A stretch of DNA of 64,000 nucleotides. Source: Glycomyces harbinensis (GTDB taxonomy: Bacteria; Actinomycetota; Actinomycetes; Mycobacteriales; Micromonosporaceae). Position 1 is the stretch's first letter. Each line of letters opens with the position of its first letter. The stretch is taken from contig NZ_FNAD01000007.1 of NCBI RefSeq assembly GCF_900101745.1, forward strand, positions 269,836-333,835, written 5' to 3'. A model generated the notes under the pieces. That model was given only the letters and a program-made list of their open reading frames with translations. It did no database searches and had not been told where the DNA came from. Of the stretch, positions 20,570-29,196 are shown piece by piece. A program made the translations under genes and the position numbers.

Positions 20570-21109
20570 ATGACCACCTCTTACCAAACCGATCACATCG
20601 CCACTCCGCACAACACGCCCGCTCGTGGCCTCGTCGCCTATGTGTGGGCCGGCCTGCGGATCGCTCTGGGTTGGGTCTTCTTGTGGGCCTTCCTGGACAA
20701 GACGTTCGGGCTGGGTTTCGCGACCGAGCGTGAGGGGGCGTGGCTCGAGGGCGGGAGCCCCACGGAGGGCTTCCTGGCCTTCGGTACGAAGGGTCCGTTC
20801 GCGGACTTCTACCAGGGCATGGCGGGGTCGGCGTTCGCCGACTGGCTGTTCATGATCGGCCTGGCCGGTATCGGCGCGGCGCTGATCCTGGGCATCGGGA
20901 TGCGGATCGCCGCAGCTGCGGGTGCACTGCTGTTGGTGCTGATGTGGACGGCGGCGCTGCCTCCGGAGAACAACCCGTTCATGGACGATCACCTCGTCTA
21001 CGCCGGGCTCTTGATCGGCCTGGCCCTGGCCCGCGCCGAGAACACGCTCGGTTTCGGCAAGGCCTGGGGACGGACCGCACTGGTCACCAAGAACCCTTGG
21101 CTCAAATAG
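20570..21109 (+). CDS. DoxX-family membrane protein
   Basis: A 179-residue integral membrane protein with four predicted helices. These include VWAGLRIALGWVFLWAFLDK (about 24-43), a helix around residues 93-110, AAAAGALLLVLMW (about 115-127) and YAGLLIGLALA. The pattern matches DoxX/DUF6-type quinone-associated membrane proteins, including the sequence after the first helix, KTFGLGFAT. DoxX proteins are linked to thiosulfate:quinone oxidoreductase and redox homeostasis, but the exact reaction here is unknown. AAAGGATTGCGAA precedes the ATG. The two best DosR-like boxes of the window lie upstream. Confidence 0.82.
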   Translation: MTTSYQTDHIATPHNTPARGLVAYVWAGLRIALGWVFLWAFLDKTFGLGFATEREGAWLEGGSPTEGFLAFGTKGPFADFYQGMAGSAFADWLFMIGLAGIGAALILGIGMRIAAAAGALLLVLMWTAALPPENNPFMDDHLVYAGLLIGLALARAENTLGFGKAWGRTALVTKNPWLK

Positions 21110-21243
21110 CCCGCACCGCCGGGAAGCCGCGACCCTGCGAAGGGCCGCGGCCTCCTGATGACCGAGCGGCACGGTCGCCGGCTCCATGGTTGACCGCCTC
21201 TGCGGTCACGGCGATTCCGAAGAAGATCAATGGGGGAGTGACA

Positions 21244-21657
21244 GTGGAGAACCGACGAATCCCGGTCGAACTCGACCCGAAACTCGCGCTCGGCCTGCTC
21301 GGGCACGCCGAATTCGGCCGAGTCGCCTTCAACGCCGAGGGCCGGCCCACGATCAGGCCCCTCAACCACGTCGTCGTCGACGGCCAGATCATCGTCTGCA
21401 CAGGGCATTCCTCGGCGTTCGCGAAAGCCGTGCGCGACCATGCGGGCTTGCAAGTGGCCTACCAGGCCGACGAGATCGGCCTCCACACCAGGCTCGGTTG
21501 GAGCGTCCTGGTCACCGGCACCGCCGCGGACATCACCGCCGAACACCGCGCCGAACGTCTCGGGCCGCAGGTCCGGTCGTGGATCGACCGCCCCTTGGAC
21601 ACGGTCATCGCGATCAGTCCGCAGAACGTGACGGGCTTGCGCCTCACGGTCGGATGA
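21244..21657 (+). CDS. Pyridoxamine 5'-phosphate oxidase-fold (flavin/F420-type) protein
   Basis: A 137-residue split beta-barrel protein. Family features include LGHAEFGRVAFNAEGRPTI near the N-terminus, PLNHVVVDGQIIVCTG, and WSVLVTGTAADIT in the middle. Such short PNPOx-like proteins bind FMN or F420 in actinobacteria, and several belong to the mycobacterial dormancy regulon. The GTG at 21244 is preferred over that at 21238 because GGGGGAG lies five bases upstream and overlaps the earlier codon. The upstream gap carries no clear DosR box; the gene may be read through from the DoxX gene, 134 bases away. Its substrate is unknown. Confidence 0.82.
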   Translation: MENRRIPVELDPKLALGLLGHAEFGRVAFNAEGRPTIRPLNHVVVDGQIIVCTGHSSAFAKAVRDHAGLQVAYQADEIGLHTRLGWSVLVTGTAADITAEHRAERLGPQVRSWIDRPLDTVIAISPQNVTGLRLTVG

Positions 21658-21730
21658 GCGCGGCCCGTCGACCCGGATCCGATCCTGCGGCGACCCCGCA
21701 CGCGCCGACCTGTCCAAGACCCACCCGACG

Positions 21731-21744
21731 AGGACGTTCGCCCC
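21731..21744. promoter_or_regulatory. Degenerate DosR-like box upstream of the metal ATPase
   Basis: AGGACGTTCGCCCC has the GTTC centre seen in the two stronger boxes at 19252 and 20460, but one arm base is wrong on each side. It lies 54 bases before the ATG at 21798. Confidence 0.35.
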
Positions 21745-21797
21745 TGGAAGCCGCCCGATCGAAGGTGGACCCTCGGAAAGGGAAGGCGGGGTGAACG

Positions 21798-24140
21798 ATG
21801 CGCCGATTGTGGGATGCCAGGGAGGCGCTGCTGCTCGCGGTCGCGGCCTCGCTGCTGGTCGCCGGCGCGGCGACCCTCCTGTTCGAGGCCGCCGCGCTCG
21901 GCCGGATCGCATGGTCTCTCGCCACAGCGCTGGGCCTGGCGTATTCGACCGCGGCGATCACCGCGGCGCTGCGGCGACGGCAGCCGTCAGTGGACCTGAT
22001 CGCCTGGCTGGCGATGGCCGGCGCACTCCTGACGGACGAGCCCCTCGCCGGGGCCGTCATCGCCGTCATGCTGTTCACCGGAGGGACGCTGGAGGCCCGG
22101 GCATCGGCGCACGCCGAGCGGTCGCTGCGCCACCTGGCCGCTCGCGCACCCCGCCTCGCACGCCGCGAGGGCCCGGACGGCGTTGACACGATCCCAGTGG
22201 GCCGGCTGCTCGTCGGCGACCGGATCGTTGTCGGAACCGGCGAGCTCGTCCCCGTGGACGGCCGACTGCTCGAGGCGGGCGTCTTCGACGAGTCGGCGCT
22301 CACAGGCGAGGCGCTGCCGGTCGAGCATCCCGCCGGGGACGACATCCGCAGCGGCGTCGCCAACGCGGGGAACGCCGTGCGACTGGTGGCGACCGAGACG
22401 GCGGAACGCTCGACCTACACCGGCGTGGTGCGCCTCGTCGAGCAGACCCAGGCCTCCACCGCGCCGTTCGTGCGCGTCGCCGACCGGTTCGCCTCCGCGT
22501 TCGTCCCGCTGACCCTGGTTGTCGCCGGACTCGCATGGGCGCTGTCGGGGGAAGCTGTCCGGGCGGTCGCGGTCCTGGTCGTGGCGACTCCCTGCCCCCT
22601 GCTGCTGGCCGCGCCGATCGCGATCACGGCCGGGCTCTCGCGCGCAGCCGGTCGCGGCGCGATGCTCAAGGGCGGGTCGGCCCTGGAGCGGCTCGCCGAC
22701 GGCCGGGTACTGCTGCTCGACAAGACCGGCACGCTCACCCGCGGCCGCCCCGTGCTCGTCGGCGTCGTTGCCGCGGACGGCTTCTCCGGCGACGAGGTGC
22801 TGCGGGCGGCCGCCTCGCTCGATCAGATGTCGGCGCACGTCCTCGCGTCCGCTGTCGTCACCGGCGCCCGCGACCGCGGCCTGGAACCCGCCTCGGCCGA
22901 GGAGGTGCGCGAGCGGCCGGGCTACGGCGTCGAGGGCATCGTCGAGGGCCACCGCGTCCGGCTCGGCAAATCGGCGTGGGTCATCGACGGCCCCCCGCCG
23001 TCCTGGGCGCGCCGGGCGCGGCGCCGCGCCTCGCTCGACGGCTCGCTGACCGTTTACATCGCCGTCGACGGGCGACCGGCCGGAGTGCTGCTCCTGGCCG
23101 ACCCGCTGCGACCGGACGCGCCGAGGATGATGCGGACCCTGCGCGAAGCCGGCATCACCAGGACCGTACTGATCACCGGCGACCGTGCCGACATGGCCGA
23201 GACCGTCGGCCGCCTCGTCGGCGCCGACGCCGTCTTCGCCGACCGCGACCCCTCCGACAAGCTCGACATCGTACGGGCCGAGCAGGATCGCGCCCCGACG
23301 ATCATGGTCGGCGACGGCGTCAACGACGCCCCGGCACTGGCCGCGGCGGGCGCCGGAGTCGCCATGGGCGCACGCGGCGCCGGCGCTTCGGCCGAGGCCG
23401 CCGACGTCGTGCTGACGACCGACCGCATCGACGGCCTCGCCGACGCGATTCTCATCGCCCGCCGCAGCATCCGCATCGCCCGCCGCGCGGCGGGATTCGG
23501 CATGGCGCTGTCCCTCGCCGCCATGGCTCCGGCCGCGGCCGGGATGCTCGCGCCCGCAGCCGGCGCGATCCTCCAGGAAGCCATCGACGTCGCCGCGATC
23601 GCCTTGGCCCTCACGGCCCTGCTGCCCGGTCGCGTCCACACCGTCGCGATGCCGCCTGCGGACCTGGCGGTCGTGCGGCGACTCCATGCCGAGCACACCG
23701 CCGTGGCACCGCTGGTCGAGCGGATTCGAGAAGTCGCCGACGGCCTCGACGACGACCCTCCCGACTCGGCGCCGCTGCGTGAACTGGTCGACCGGCTCGA
23801 GACCGAGCTCCTGCCGCACGAGCGGGCCGAAGAGGTCCAGCTGGTGCCGATCGTCGCCGACGCGCTCGGGCCCGACCCGTTCGGTGCGCTCAGCCGCAGC
23901 CACGCCGAGATCGAGCACCGGGTGCGACGGCTGCGCCGCGCCTGCGTCGACATCGGTGACCCGCCGGAACCCGACGAAGTCACCGACCTGCGAGGAGCGC
24001 TATACGGCCTGTACGCGATCGTGCTGCTGCACAACGCCCAGGAGGAGGAGAACGCGTTCAGTCTGATGCCGGTGGCCGAGACCGCGCGGAAGCGGCGCGT
24101 CGCCCTCCCCGCGGGCCCGCGGGGAGGGCGACGATCATGA
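21798..24140 (+). CDS. P1B-5-type metal-transport ATPase with C-terminal hemerythrin-like domain
   Basis: A 780-residue heavy-metal P-type ATPase. It has the phosphorylation site DKTGTLT (Asp308), the SALTGEALP actuator loop (about 168-177), and MVGDGVNDAPAL near 503. The intramembrane motif is TPC (residues 264-266, in VVATPCPLLL) rather than CPC. TPC is the mark of the P1B-5 group, whose studied members handle nickel and iron. No N-terminal CxxC metal-binding domain is present. The last 150 residues form a hemerythrin-like domain with LHAEHTAV, LLPHERAEE, SHAEIEHRV and LLHNAQEEEN, supplying His/Glu ligands of a di-iron site. This is a fusion known in P1B-5 ATPases. Its place beside a NiFe hydrogenase suggests metal supply or homeostasis. 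The direction of transport in P1B ATPases is normally export. Confidence 0.88.
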   Translation: MRRLWDAREALLLAVAASLLVAGAATLLFEAAALGRIAWSLATALGLAYSTAAITAALRRRQPSVDLIAWLAMAGALLTDEPLAGAVIAVMLFTGGTLEARASAHAERSLRHLAARAPRLARREGPDGVDTIPVGRLLVGDRIVVGTGELVPVDGRLLEAGVFDESALTGEALPVEHPAGDDIRSGVANAGNAVRLVATETAERSTYTGVVRLVEQTQASTAPFVRVADRFASAFVPLTLVVAGLAWALSGEAVRAVAVLVVATPCPLLLAAPIAITAGLSRAAGRGAMLKGGSALERLADGRVLLLDKTGTLTRGRPVLVGVVAADGFSGDEVLRAAASLDQMSAHVLASAVVTGARDRGLEPASAEEVRERPGYGVEGIVEGHRVRLGKSAWVIDGPPPSWARRARRRASLDGSLTVYIAVDGRPAGVLLLADPLRPDAPRMMRTLREAGITRTVLITGDRADMAETVGRLVGADAVFADRDPSDKLDIVRAEQDRAPTIMVGDGVNDAPALAAAGAGVAMGARGAGASAEAADVVLTTDRIDGLADAILIARRSIRIARRAAGFGMALSLAAMAPAAAGMLAPAAGAILQEAIDVAAIALALTALLPGRVHTVAMPPADLAVVRRLHAEHTAVAPLVERIREVADGLDDDPPDSAPLRELVDRLETELLPHERAEEVQLVPIVADALGPDPFGALSRSHAEIEHRVRRLRRACVDIGDPPEPDEVTDLRGALYGLYAIVLLHNAQEEENAFSLMPVAETARKRRVALPAGPRGGRRS
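24101..24130. terminator. Perfect 30-base palindrome at the 3' end of the ATPase gene
   Basis: Two 15-base arms (first arm CGCCCTCCCCGCGGG) meet with no loop base and match exactly. The hairpin lies inside the last codons of the ATPase gene, 10 bases before its stop and 43 bases before the end of the convergent desaturase gene. It is likely a bidirectional transcription terminator, though no U-tract follows. Confidence 0.65.
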
Positions 24141-24172
24141 CCGGGACCGCGTCGATCCCGAGCCGCATCCGC

Positions 24173-25285
24173 TCAGCCGGTCGGAAGGTGAGTGCGGCCC
24201 CGCGGCCTGCGAAGCGGTTCGCCGTTGCGATGCAGCTCAGTGAGCACCTCGCGCCACGACCGGATCAGACCGGTCTCGTGATAGGGGATGGCCTTCTCGG
24301 CGCAGAAGTCGCGCACGATCGCCTGGGCTCGCCCCAAGTGCACTGAGGGCATGCCGGGGAAGAGGTGGTGCTCGATCTGGTAGTTCAGGCCGCCGAGGGC
24401 GACGTCGATGAACCGGCCGCCCTTGACGTTGCGCGAGGTCAGGACCTGCTTGCGCAGGAAGTCGAGCTGGTGTTTCCCGACGAGCGTCGGCATGCCCTTG
24501 TGGTTGGGCGCGAAGACCGATCCCATGTACAGGCCCCACACGGCCTTGTGCACCAGGAGGAACACGACCGCCTTCCCCGGCGAGAGCACCAGGAACACGG
24601 CCGCGATGTAGGCGGTGAAGTGCACCGCGAGCAGCGCCGCCTCCACCGCGCGGTTCTTCAGGCCCGGCTTGACGACCGACTTGATGCCCGACCAGTTGAG
24701 GTTGATGCCCTCGAGGAGGAGGATCGGGAAGAACAGCTGCGCCTGGTACCTGCCGAACAACCGGCCGATGCCCCGCGCCAAGCCCGCCTGGCGCTTCGAC
24801 CACACGAACAGGCCCGGCGAGACGTCCGGGTCCAGCTCCTCGTGGTTGGGGTTGGCGTGGTGGCGGTTGTGCTTGTCGTTCCACCAGCCGTAGCCCATGC
24901 CGTTGGCGAGGTTGCCGGTCAACCAGCCCACCCGCTCGGACGTGGAGCGCGATCGGAAGACCTGGCGGTGCGCGAGGTCGTGGCCCAGGAGCGCCACCTG
25001 GGCACTGACGAGGGCCATGAACACGGCCGTGAACATCTGGAGCCACGTGTCGCCGATTATCGCGAAAGCAGCCCAGGAACCGGCGAACACGGTACCGACG
25101 AGCAGGAACCGGATCGTGTAGTAACGGGGACGGTGGCGCATGAGACCGGCGGAGTTGATTCTGCGCGACAGTTCGGCGAAATCACTGCCGACTTTTGGAG
25201 CCGGCACCTCGGCCGGACTCTTAGGCGGCGGTCGCCCCCCGCCGCCGGTATCGCCACTGAGCGTGAACCGAGTGAAGCCGTCCAC
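24173..25285 (-). CDS. Membrane fatty acid desaturase (acyl-lipid/linoleoyl-CoA type)
   Basis: A 370-residue di-iron desaturase that would introduce a double bond into membrane acyl chains using O2 and reduced ferredoxin or cytochrome b5-type donors. All three histidine boxes are present: GHDLAH (about 103-108), HNRHH (about 138-142) and QIEHH (about 299-303). The Gln in the third box is typical of front-end and delta-6-like desaturases. Four hydrophobic helices surround them. The N-terminal 30 residues are Gly/Pro-rich. It has no cytochrome b5 domain, so an external donor is needed. O2-dependent desaturation fits a regulon responding to low O2, but no good DosR box was seen upstream. Confidence 0.9.
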   Translation of the reverse strand: MDGFTRFTLSGDTGGGGRPPPKSPAEVPAPKVGSDFAELSRRINSAGLMRHRPRYYTIRFLLVGTVFAGSWAAFAIIGDTWLQMFTAVFMALVSAQVALLGHDLAHRQVFRSRSTSERVGWLTGNLANGMGYGWWNDKHNRHHANPNHEELDPDVSPGLFVWSKRQAGLARGIGRLFGRYQAQLFFPILLLEGINLNWSGIKSVVKPGLKNRAVEAALLAVHFTAYIAAVFLVLSPGKAVVFLLVHKAVWGLYMGSVFAPNHKGMPTLVGKHQLDFLRKQVLTSRNVKGGRFIDVALGGLNYQIEHHLFPGMPSVHLGRAQAIVRDFCAEKAIPYHETGLIRSWREVLTELHRNGEPLRRPRGRTHLPTG

Positions 25286-25540
25286 TGTTCGCTCCTCTCT
25301 CAGCGCATCGCGCGCTCAACAGGATTGGACACTCCAACCGTGGCTCGGGGTCTACCCGGAACACAGCGACGTTGGTCCTGCAACGCAGGGCATTCCGTCC
25401 TAACCGCACTCAACGCGCCGGCCGCGGCTAGGACTCTCCCGGGCATGCCATGCTGGCCCTGCCGACGATTCACGGAAGAGCCGCAGGGGCGTGGCTCCAC
25501 AGGAACGTCCGGACGACGCGACTGAGCGATGAGAAGAGAC

Positions 25541-25560
25541 GGGGCGGCACACGCCGCCCC
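25541..25560. terminator. Hairpin downstream of the universal stress protein gene
   Basis: GGGGCGGC-ACAC-GCCGCCCC is a perfect eight-base-pair GC stem with a four-base loop. It lies 19 bases beyond the end of the minus-strand gene at 25579, in terminator position. No T-run follows, as is common in actinomycetes. The remainder of 25286-25578 holds nothing recognisable. Confidence 0.6.
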
Positions 25561-25578
25561 GCCCGTGGATCCCGGCCT

Positions 25579-26016
25579 TCAATCTTCGCCGCGGATCACG
25601 ATCACCGGGCAGTGCGCGTGGTGAACGCAGTAGCTGCTGACCGAGAGCGCACCCACGAAGCCGCCGTGCCCTCGGTTGCCGACCACCAGCAGGTCGGCGC
25701 CTTTCGAACGATCGATCAGCGTCTTCGCCGGGTTGCCCTCCACGACTTCGCGTTCGATGCGGATGCCCGGCTCGTCGGGGGCCACCGTCTCGAGGATGTC
25801 GTCGAGCGCTTTCTTCGCGTCTTCGGCGAACACCTCGGTCGGCATGAGCATCGCGCCCGTCCCGTAGGTGACGGGCGTCTGCCAAGCGTGTACGGCGACC
25901 ACGTCGGCGCCCTGGTATCCGGCCTGCCGCAGGGCCCATTCCAGGGCCCGCTGCGACGACGCCGAACCATCGACGCCGACCACGATCCTTCCGCCTTCGC
26001 GCTCTCGATCTGACAT
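25579..26016 (-). CDS. Universal stress protein (UspA family, ATP-binding type)
   Basis: A 145-residue single-domain USP. VVGVDGSASSQRALEWAL (about 12-29) opens the fold. The ATP loop VVGNRGHGGFVGALSVSS (from about 113) matches the G-2X-G-9X-G-S/T pattern, and CPVIVIRG ends it. The ATG at 26016 is preferred to 26020-26022 because GAAAGGGG sits at the correct distance. USPs of this kind are among the commonest DosR-regulon genes in mycobacteria, and a near-perfect box lies 56 bases upstream. Confidence 0.92.
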   Translation of the reverse strand: MSDREREGGRIVVGVDGSASSQRALEWALRQAGYQGADVVAVHAWQTPVTYGTGAMLMPTEVFAEDAKKALDDILETVAPDEPGIRIEREVVEGNPAKTLIDRSKGADLLVVGNRGHGGFVGALSVSSYCVHHAHCPVIVIRGED

Positions 26017-26071
26017 GTCCATCCCCTTTCCTTCGGAACTCCAGTCTGTTCGCCGGGCACTGAGAGCAGCA

Positions 26072-26085
26072 GAGACGAAGGTCCC
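26072..26085 (-). promoter_or_regulatory. Putative DosR/DevR box upstream of the universal stress protein gene
   Basis: The minus strand reads GGGACCTTCGTCTC, one base from a perfect GGGAC-N4-GTCCC pattern. It is 56-69 bases upstream of the start at 26016. The rest of 26086-26389 has no gene and no further box that I could see. Confidence 0.6.
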
Positions 26086-26389
26086 GGACCCGAGGGGCCA
26101 CCGGCATAAGCGAGGTCCGCGGCGCCCTCCGCGACCGGAACGCTCGTGCTGACCGTGCGGCCGTGACCGCTCCTCACACCATGGGCCTGCTTCGCGTTCG
26201 GGCCAGACTGTCACTCCCGTGCATACGCTCCCGCTGCATACGACAACTGATGGGAGGCGCTTCCCTGTGTTCGATGTGAGACTCGAGTCGGAAGCCGTAT
26301 TCGTAATCGGATCAGCGCATTTACATCCCTTGTGGTGGGTGAAAACGGTGCTCTGATGCGACGATGACGGTGAGATGGAGGAAAAGGAC

Positions 26390-27784
26390 ATGGGCTTCAG
26401 CACGATCAATCCCAACACCGGTGAACTCCTGAAAGAGTTCCCGATGCAGGCCGACGAGGAGGTCTTCGCGGCGCTGGGGACCGCGGACCGCCGATTCCGC
26501 GGAGACTGGAGGTACAGGCCGGTCGCGGAACGGGCGCGGATCGTCGGCCGGGCCGCCGAGATCCTGCGCGAACAGCGCGACGAGTACGCGCAGTACCCTG
26601 TGCTCGAAATGGGGAAGATAGCGCGTTTCAGCTATTTCGAAGTCGACCTCGTCGCCGACATCCTGGCCTACTACGCCGAGCACGGCGAGCGCCTCCTCGC
26701 GGAGCAGGCGATACCCGGAGAGCCCGGCGCGGTCCTCGTCTCCGAGCCCATCGGGCCGATCCTGGCGATCGAGCCGTGGAATTTCCCCTTCTACCAGCTG
26801 GTGCGGGTGGCCGCGCCGCAACTGGTCGCGGGGAACGTGGTCTTGATGAAGCACGCCGAGAACGTGCCGCAGTGCGCGCTCGCCTTCGCGCGCCTCTTCG
26901 AGGAGGCCGGCGCCCCCGAAGGGGTCTATACCAACCTGTTCTGCAGCGTCGACCAGGTCGCCGACCTGATCGACGACTTCCGGGTCCGCGGTGTCGCGCT
27001 CACCGGCAGCGAGCGGGCCGGTGCCTCGGTCGGCGCACGCGCCGGTCGCAACCTCAAGAAGGTGATCCTGGAGCTCGGCGGCAGCGACCCGGCGCTGATC
27101 CTGGAGCGCGCGCCCCTGGACCATGCGGTCGACCAGGTGGTCATGGGCCGTACCTACAATTCGGGGCAGGGCTGCGTGAACATCAAGCGCGTCATCGTCG
27201 TAGGCAGGGAACGCGGCGAGACGATGCTGGCCGCACTCAAGGAGAAGTTCGCGGCGATCACGATCGGCGATCCCACCGACGAGGCCACGCAGCTGGGACC
27301 GCTGACCAGTGAACGCGCCCTCGACGGACTGCTCGAGCAGATCCAGGCCGCCGAGGCGGCGGGCGCCACGATCGCTTACGGCGGCAAGCGCGTCGACCGT
27401 CCGGGCTTCTTCCTCGAGCCGACGATCATCACCGGCATCGACGAGGACAACCCGCTCTTCCATCAGGAGGCGTTCGGGCCCGTGCTGTCCTTCTATATCG
27501 TCGACGACGAAGAGGAGGCGATCGCGCTCGCCAACGCCACCAAGTACGGTCTGGGCGCCTACGTGTTCGACGCCGACACCGCGCACGCCAAAGAGATCGC
27601 CTCTCGAATCGAGTCCGGGATGGTGTACGTCAACTCCTGCTTCGCGGACTCACCCGGCCTGCCCTTCGGCGGGGTCAAGAACTCCGGGCTCGGACGCGAA
27701 CTGTCCGAGATCGGCATCGGCGAGTTCCTCAATCGAAAGCTGATCCGCGTCGCCGACGCGGACCGCCAGGGGGCCAACGTATGA
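26390..27784 (+). CDS. gabD: Aldehyde dehydrogenase, succinate-semialdehyde dehydrogenase-like
   Basis: A 464-residue NAD(P)-dependent aldehyde dehydrogenase. PIGPILAIEPWNFPFYQLVR (about 120-139) is the conserved cofactor-side motif. ELGGSDPALIL (about 228-238) carries the general base Glu. YNSGQGCVNIKRVIVV (about 260-275) has the catalytic Cys in the GQGC setting seen in short SSADHs. The ATG at 26390 has GGAGG eight bases upstream; the in-frame ATG at 26375 lacks this spacing. It overlaps the following GFA gene by four bases. Substrate is inferred from family; other semialdehydes are possible. Confidence 0.85.
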   Translation: MGFSTINPNTGELLKEFPMQADEEVFAALGTADRRFRGDWRYRPVAERARIVGRAAEILREQRDEYAQYPVLEMGKIARFSYFEVDLVADILAYYAEHGERLLAEQAIPGEPGAVLVSEPIGPILAIEPWNFPFYQLVRVAAPQLVAGNVVLMKHAENVPQCALAFARLFEEAGAPEGVYTNLFCSVDQVADLIDDFRVRGVALTGSERAGASVGARAGRNLKKVILELGGSDPALILERAPLDHAVDQVVMGRTYNSGQGCVNIKRVIVVGRERGETMLAALKEKFAAITIGDPTDEATQLGPLTSERALDGLLEQIQAAEAAGATIAYGGKRVDRPGFFLEPTIITGIDEDNPLFHQEAFGPVLSFYIVDDEEEAIALANATKYGLGAYVFDADTAHAKEIASRIESGMVYVNSCFADSPGLPFGGVKNSGLGRELSEIGIGEFLNRKLIRVADADRQGANV

Positions 27785-28217
27785 GCCCGGCAGACACCGC
27801 CGTCGGCGGTGCGGTGCGGTCAGGGCACTGTCTGTGCGGGTCGATCAGCTACCGGTTCGACGCCGCGCCCGAAGCGGTGGTCCTGTGCCACTGCGGCCAC
27901 TGCCAGCGGCACACCGGCGCCGCGTTCTCGGTGAACGTCCTGGTGCCGCGCGGGGCATTGCAGATCGAGGGGGCCCCAGGTCCTACCGGACGGTCGGGTC
28001 CGAGAACGGCAACCTTCGCGACAGGCAGTTCTGCGGGGATTGCGGCACGCCGATCTTCACCGTGTTGCACGAGCGGCCCGACGTGGTGATCGTCAAGGCC
28101 GGGACGCTCGACGACACCAGCGGGCTGCGCCCTGCGGCCGAGGTCTGGTGGCGCCGCGCCCAGGACTGGCTGGAGCCCGACGCGGCGCGTCCTCGGTTCG
28201 AGGGCGACGCAGCATAG
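27781..28217 (+). pseudogene. GFA-family (CENP-V/GFA domain) zinc protein, frameshifted
   Basis: The first part reads CLCGSISYRF and LCHCGHCQRHTGAAF in the frame of the ATG at 27781. The second part reads SYRTVGSENG and QFCGDCGTPIF in another frame from about 27970. Together they make one full GFA zinc domain (CxCG, CxxC, CxxCG). Adding one G to the GGGGG run at about 27970-27974 joins the two frames exactly, giving E-G-G-P-R-S-Y. The break is therefore a single-base loss in a homopolymer, either a real mutation or a sequencing error. The start overlaps the aldehyde dehydrogenase stop (ATGA). Function: unknown small-molecule or glutathione-adduct chemistry. Confidence 0.85.
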
Positions 28218-28228
28218 AGGAATGAACT

Positions 28229-28260
28229 GCCCGGAGGGCCGTCTCGGCGGGCCTCCGGGC
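28229..28260. terminator. Bidirectional terminator hairpin
   Basis: GCCCGGAGG and CCTCCGGGC form a perfect nine-base-pair stem around a 14-base loop. It lies between the convergent ends of the GFA gene (28217) and the XRE regulator (28282). Confidence 0.75.
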
Positions 28261-28281
28261 TGTCCTCGACCTGAACGCGGG

Positions 28282-29196
28282 TCAGACGTCCGAGGCGGGA
28301 GACAGGTCGTCGGCCGTGTCGGCGTTCCAGCTCGTCAAGAGCCGTAGCGACTCCCGTGCCGGTCCCGGTTCGACGTGGTAGGTCGAGAGCGACTGCTCGG
28401 CGTCGTCGGGAAGGGTGAACGTCTCGTACCGCAGCGGCAGCTCACCGACGAGCTCGTGTCTGATGCGCAGGTCCCCGTGCGATTTGCGCTTGACATCGTG
28501 GGCGGCCCACAGTCGCCGGAAGTCGCCGCTCTTGACCGACAGCTCGCCGATCAGCTCGGTGAGCAGAGGGTCGCTCGCGTGCTGCCCCGCGTCGAAGCGG
28601 AGCTGCCCCACCACGTCCGACGCCTTGTGCTCCCAGTCCATGTAGAACTCGTGTGCCCCGGGGTCCAGGAAGACGATCTTCGCCCAGCTCCGGTCCGCCG
28701 CGGGACGGTCCATCCACCGCCCGAAGACCGCGGCGGCGGTCCTGTTCCACGCCAGCACCTCGGTGCGGCGCCCCCACACGTAAGCGGGAACGCCCTCGAG
28801 CGAGGCCAGGAGTTCCGCGAGCGCGGGCCGGACCTGCTGGCGGCGCACCACCGGACGGCGCTGCCCGCGCTTCGCCCGTGCCAGGTGGAACAGATGGGAG
28901 TGCTCGGCCTCCGACAACCGCAGCGCGGTCGCGATGGCATCGAGTACCTCGTTCGAGACGTTGCGGCCGTTCCCCTGCTCCAGGCGCGTGTAGTACGCCA
29001 CCGACACCCCGGCGAGCTGGGCCAGCTCCTCGCGCCGCAGCCCAGGTACGCGTCGGCGTCGTCCGAACTCGGGAAGCCCCACATCGGCCGGCTGGAGGCG
29101 GGCCCTCCGGGTGCGCAGGAACTCGCTCAACTCGGCACGCACATCGAGCCCATGCCCGGGTCCGGCGGGCTCGGCCGGGGTGGATTCGGTGGTCAT
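28282..29196 (-). CDS. XRE-family regulator with MmyB-like ligand-binding domain
   Basis: A 304-residue transcription factor. The helix-turn-helix spans about residues 37-95 (GLRREELAQLAGVSVAYYTR, then LEQGNGRNVS). It is followed by a C-terminal MmyB-like/PAS-fold domain containing VPAYVWGRRTEVLAWNRTAA and the family tail YHVEPGPARESLRLL. MmyB-domain regulators of actinobacteria often control a divergently transcribed transporter or dehydrogenase. Here the divergent gene is an MFS exporter at 29499, which is the likely target. The ligand is unknown; fatty acids have been seen bound in relatives. Confidence 0.9.
   Translation of the reverse strand: MTTESTPAEPAGPGHGLDVRAELSEFLRTRRARLQPADVGLPEFGRRRRVPGLRREELAQLAGVSVAYYTRLEQGNGRNVSNEVLDAIATALRLSEAEHSHLFHLARAKRGQRRPVVRRQQVRPALAELLASLEGVPAYVWGRRTEVLAWNRTAAAVFGRWMDRPAADRSWAKIVFLDPGAHEFYMDWEHKASDVVGQLRFDAGQHASDPLLTELIGELSVKSGDFRRLWAAHDVKRKSHGDLRIRHELVGELPLRYETFTLPDDAEQSLSTYHVEPGPARESLRLLTSWNADTADDLSPASDV

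Noticed and set aside
21987..23918. 643-codon minus-strand open frame opposite the metal ATPase
   Set aside because: Low-complexity Gly/Asp/Arg composition without domains; the opposite strand carries an intact P-type ATPase.
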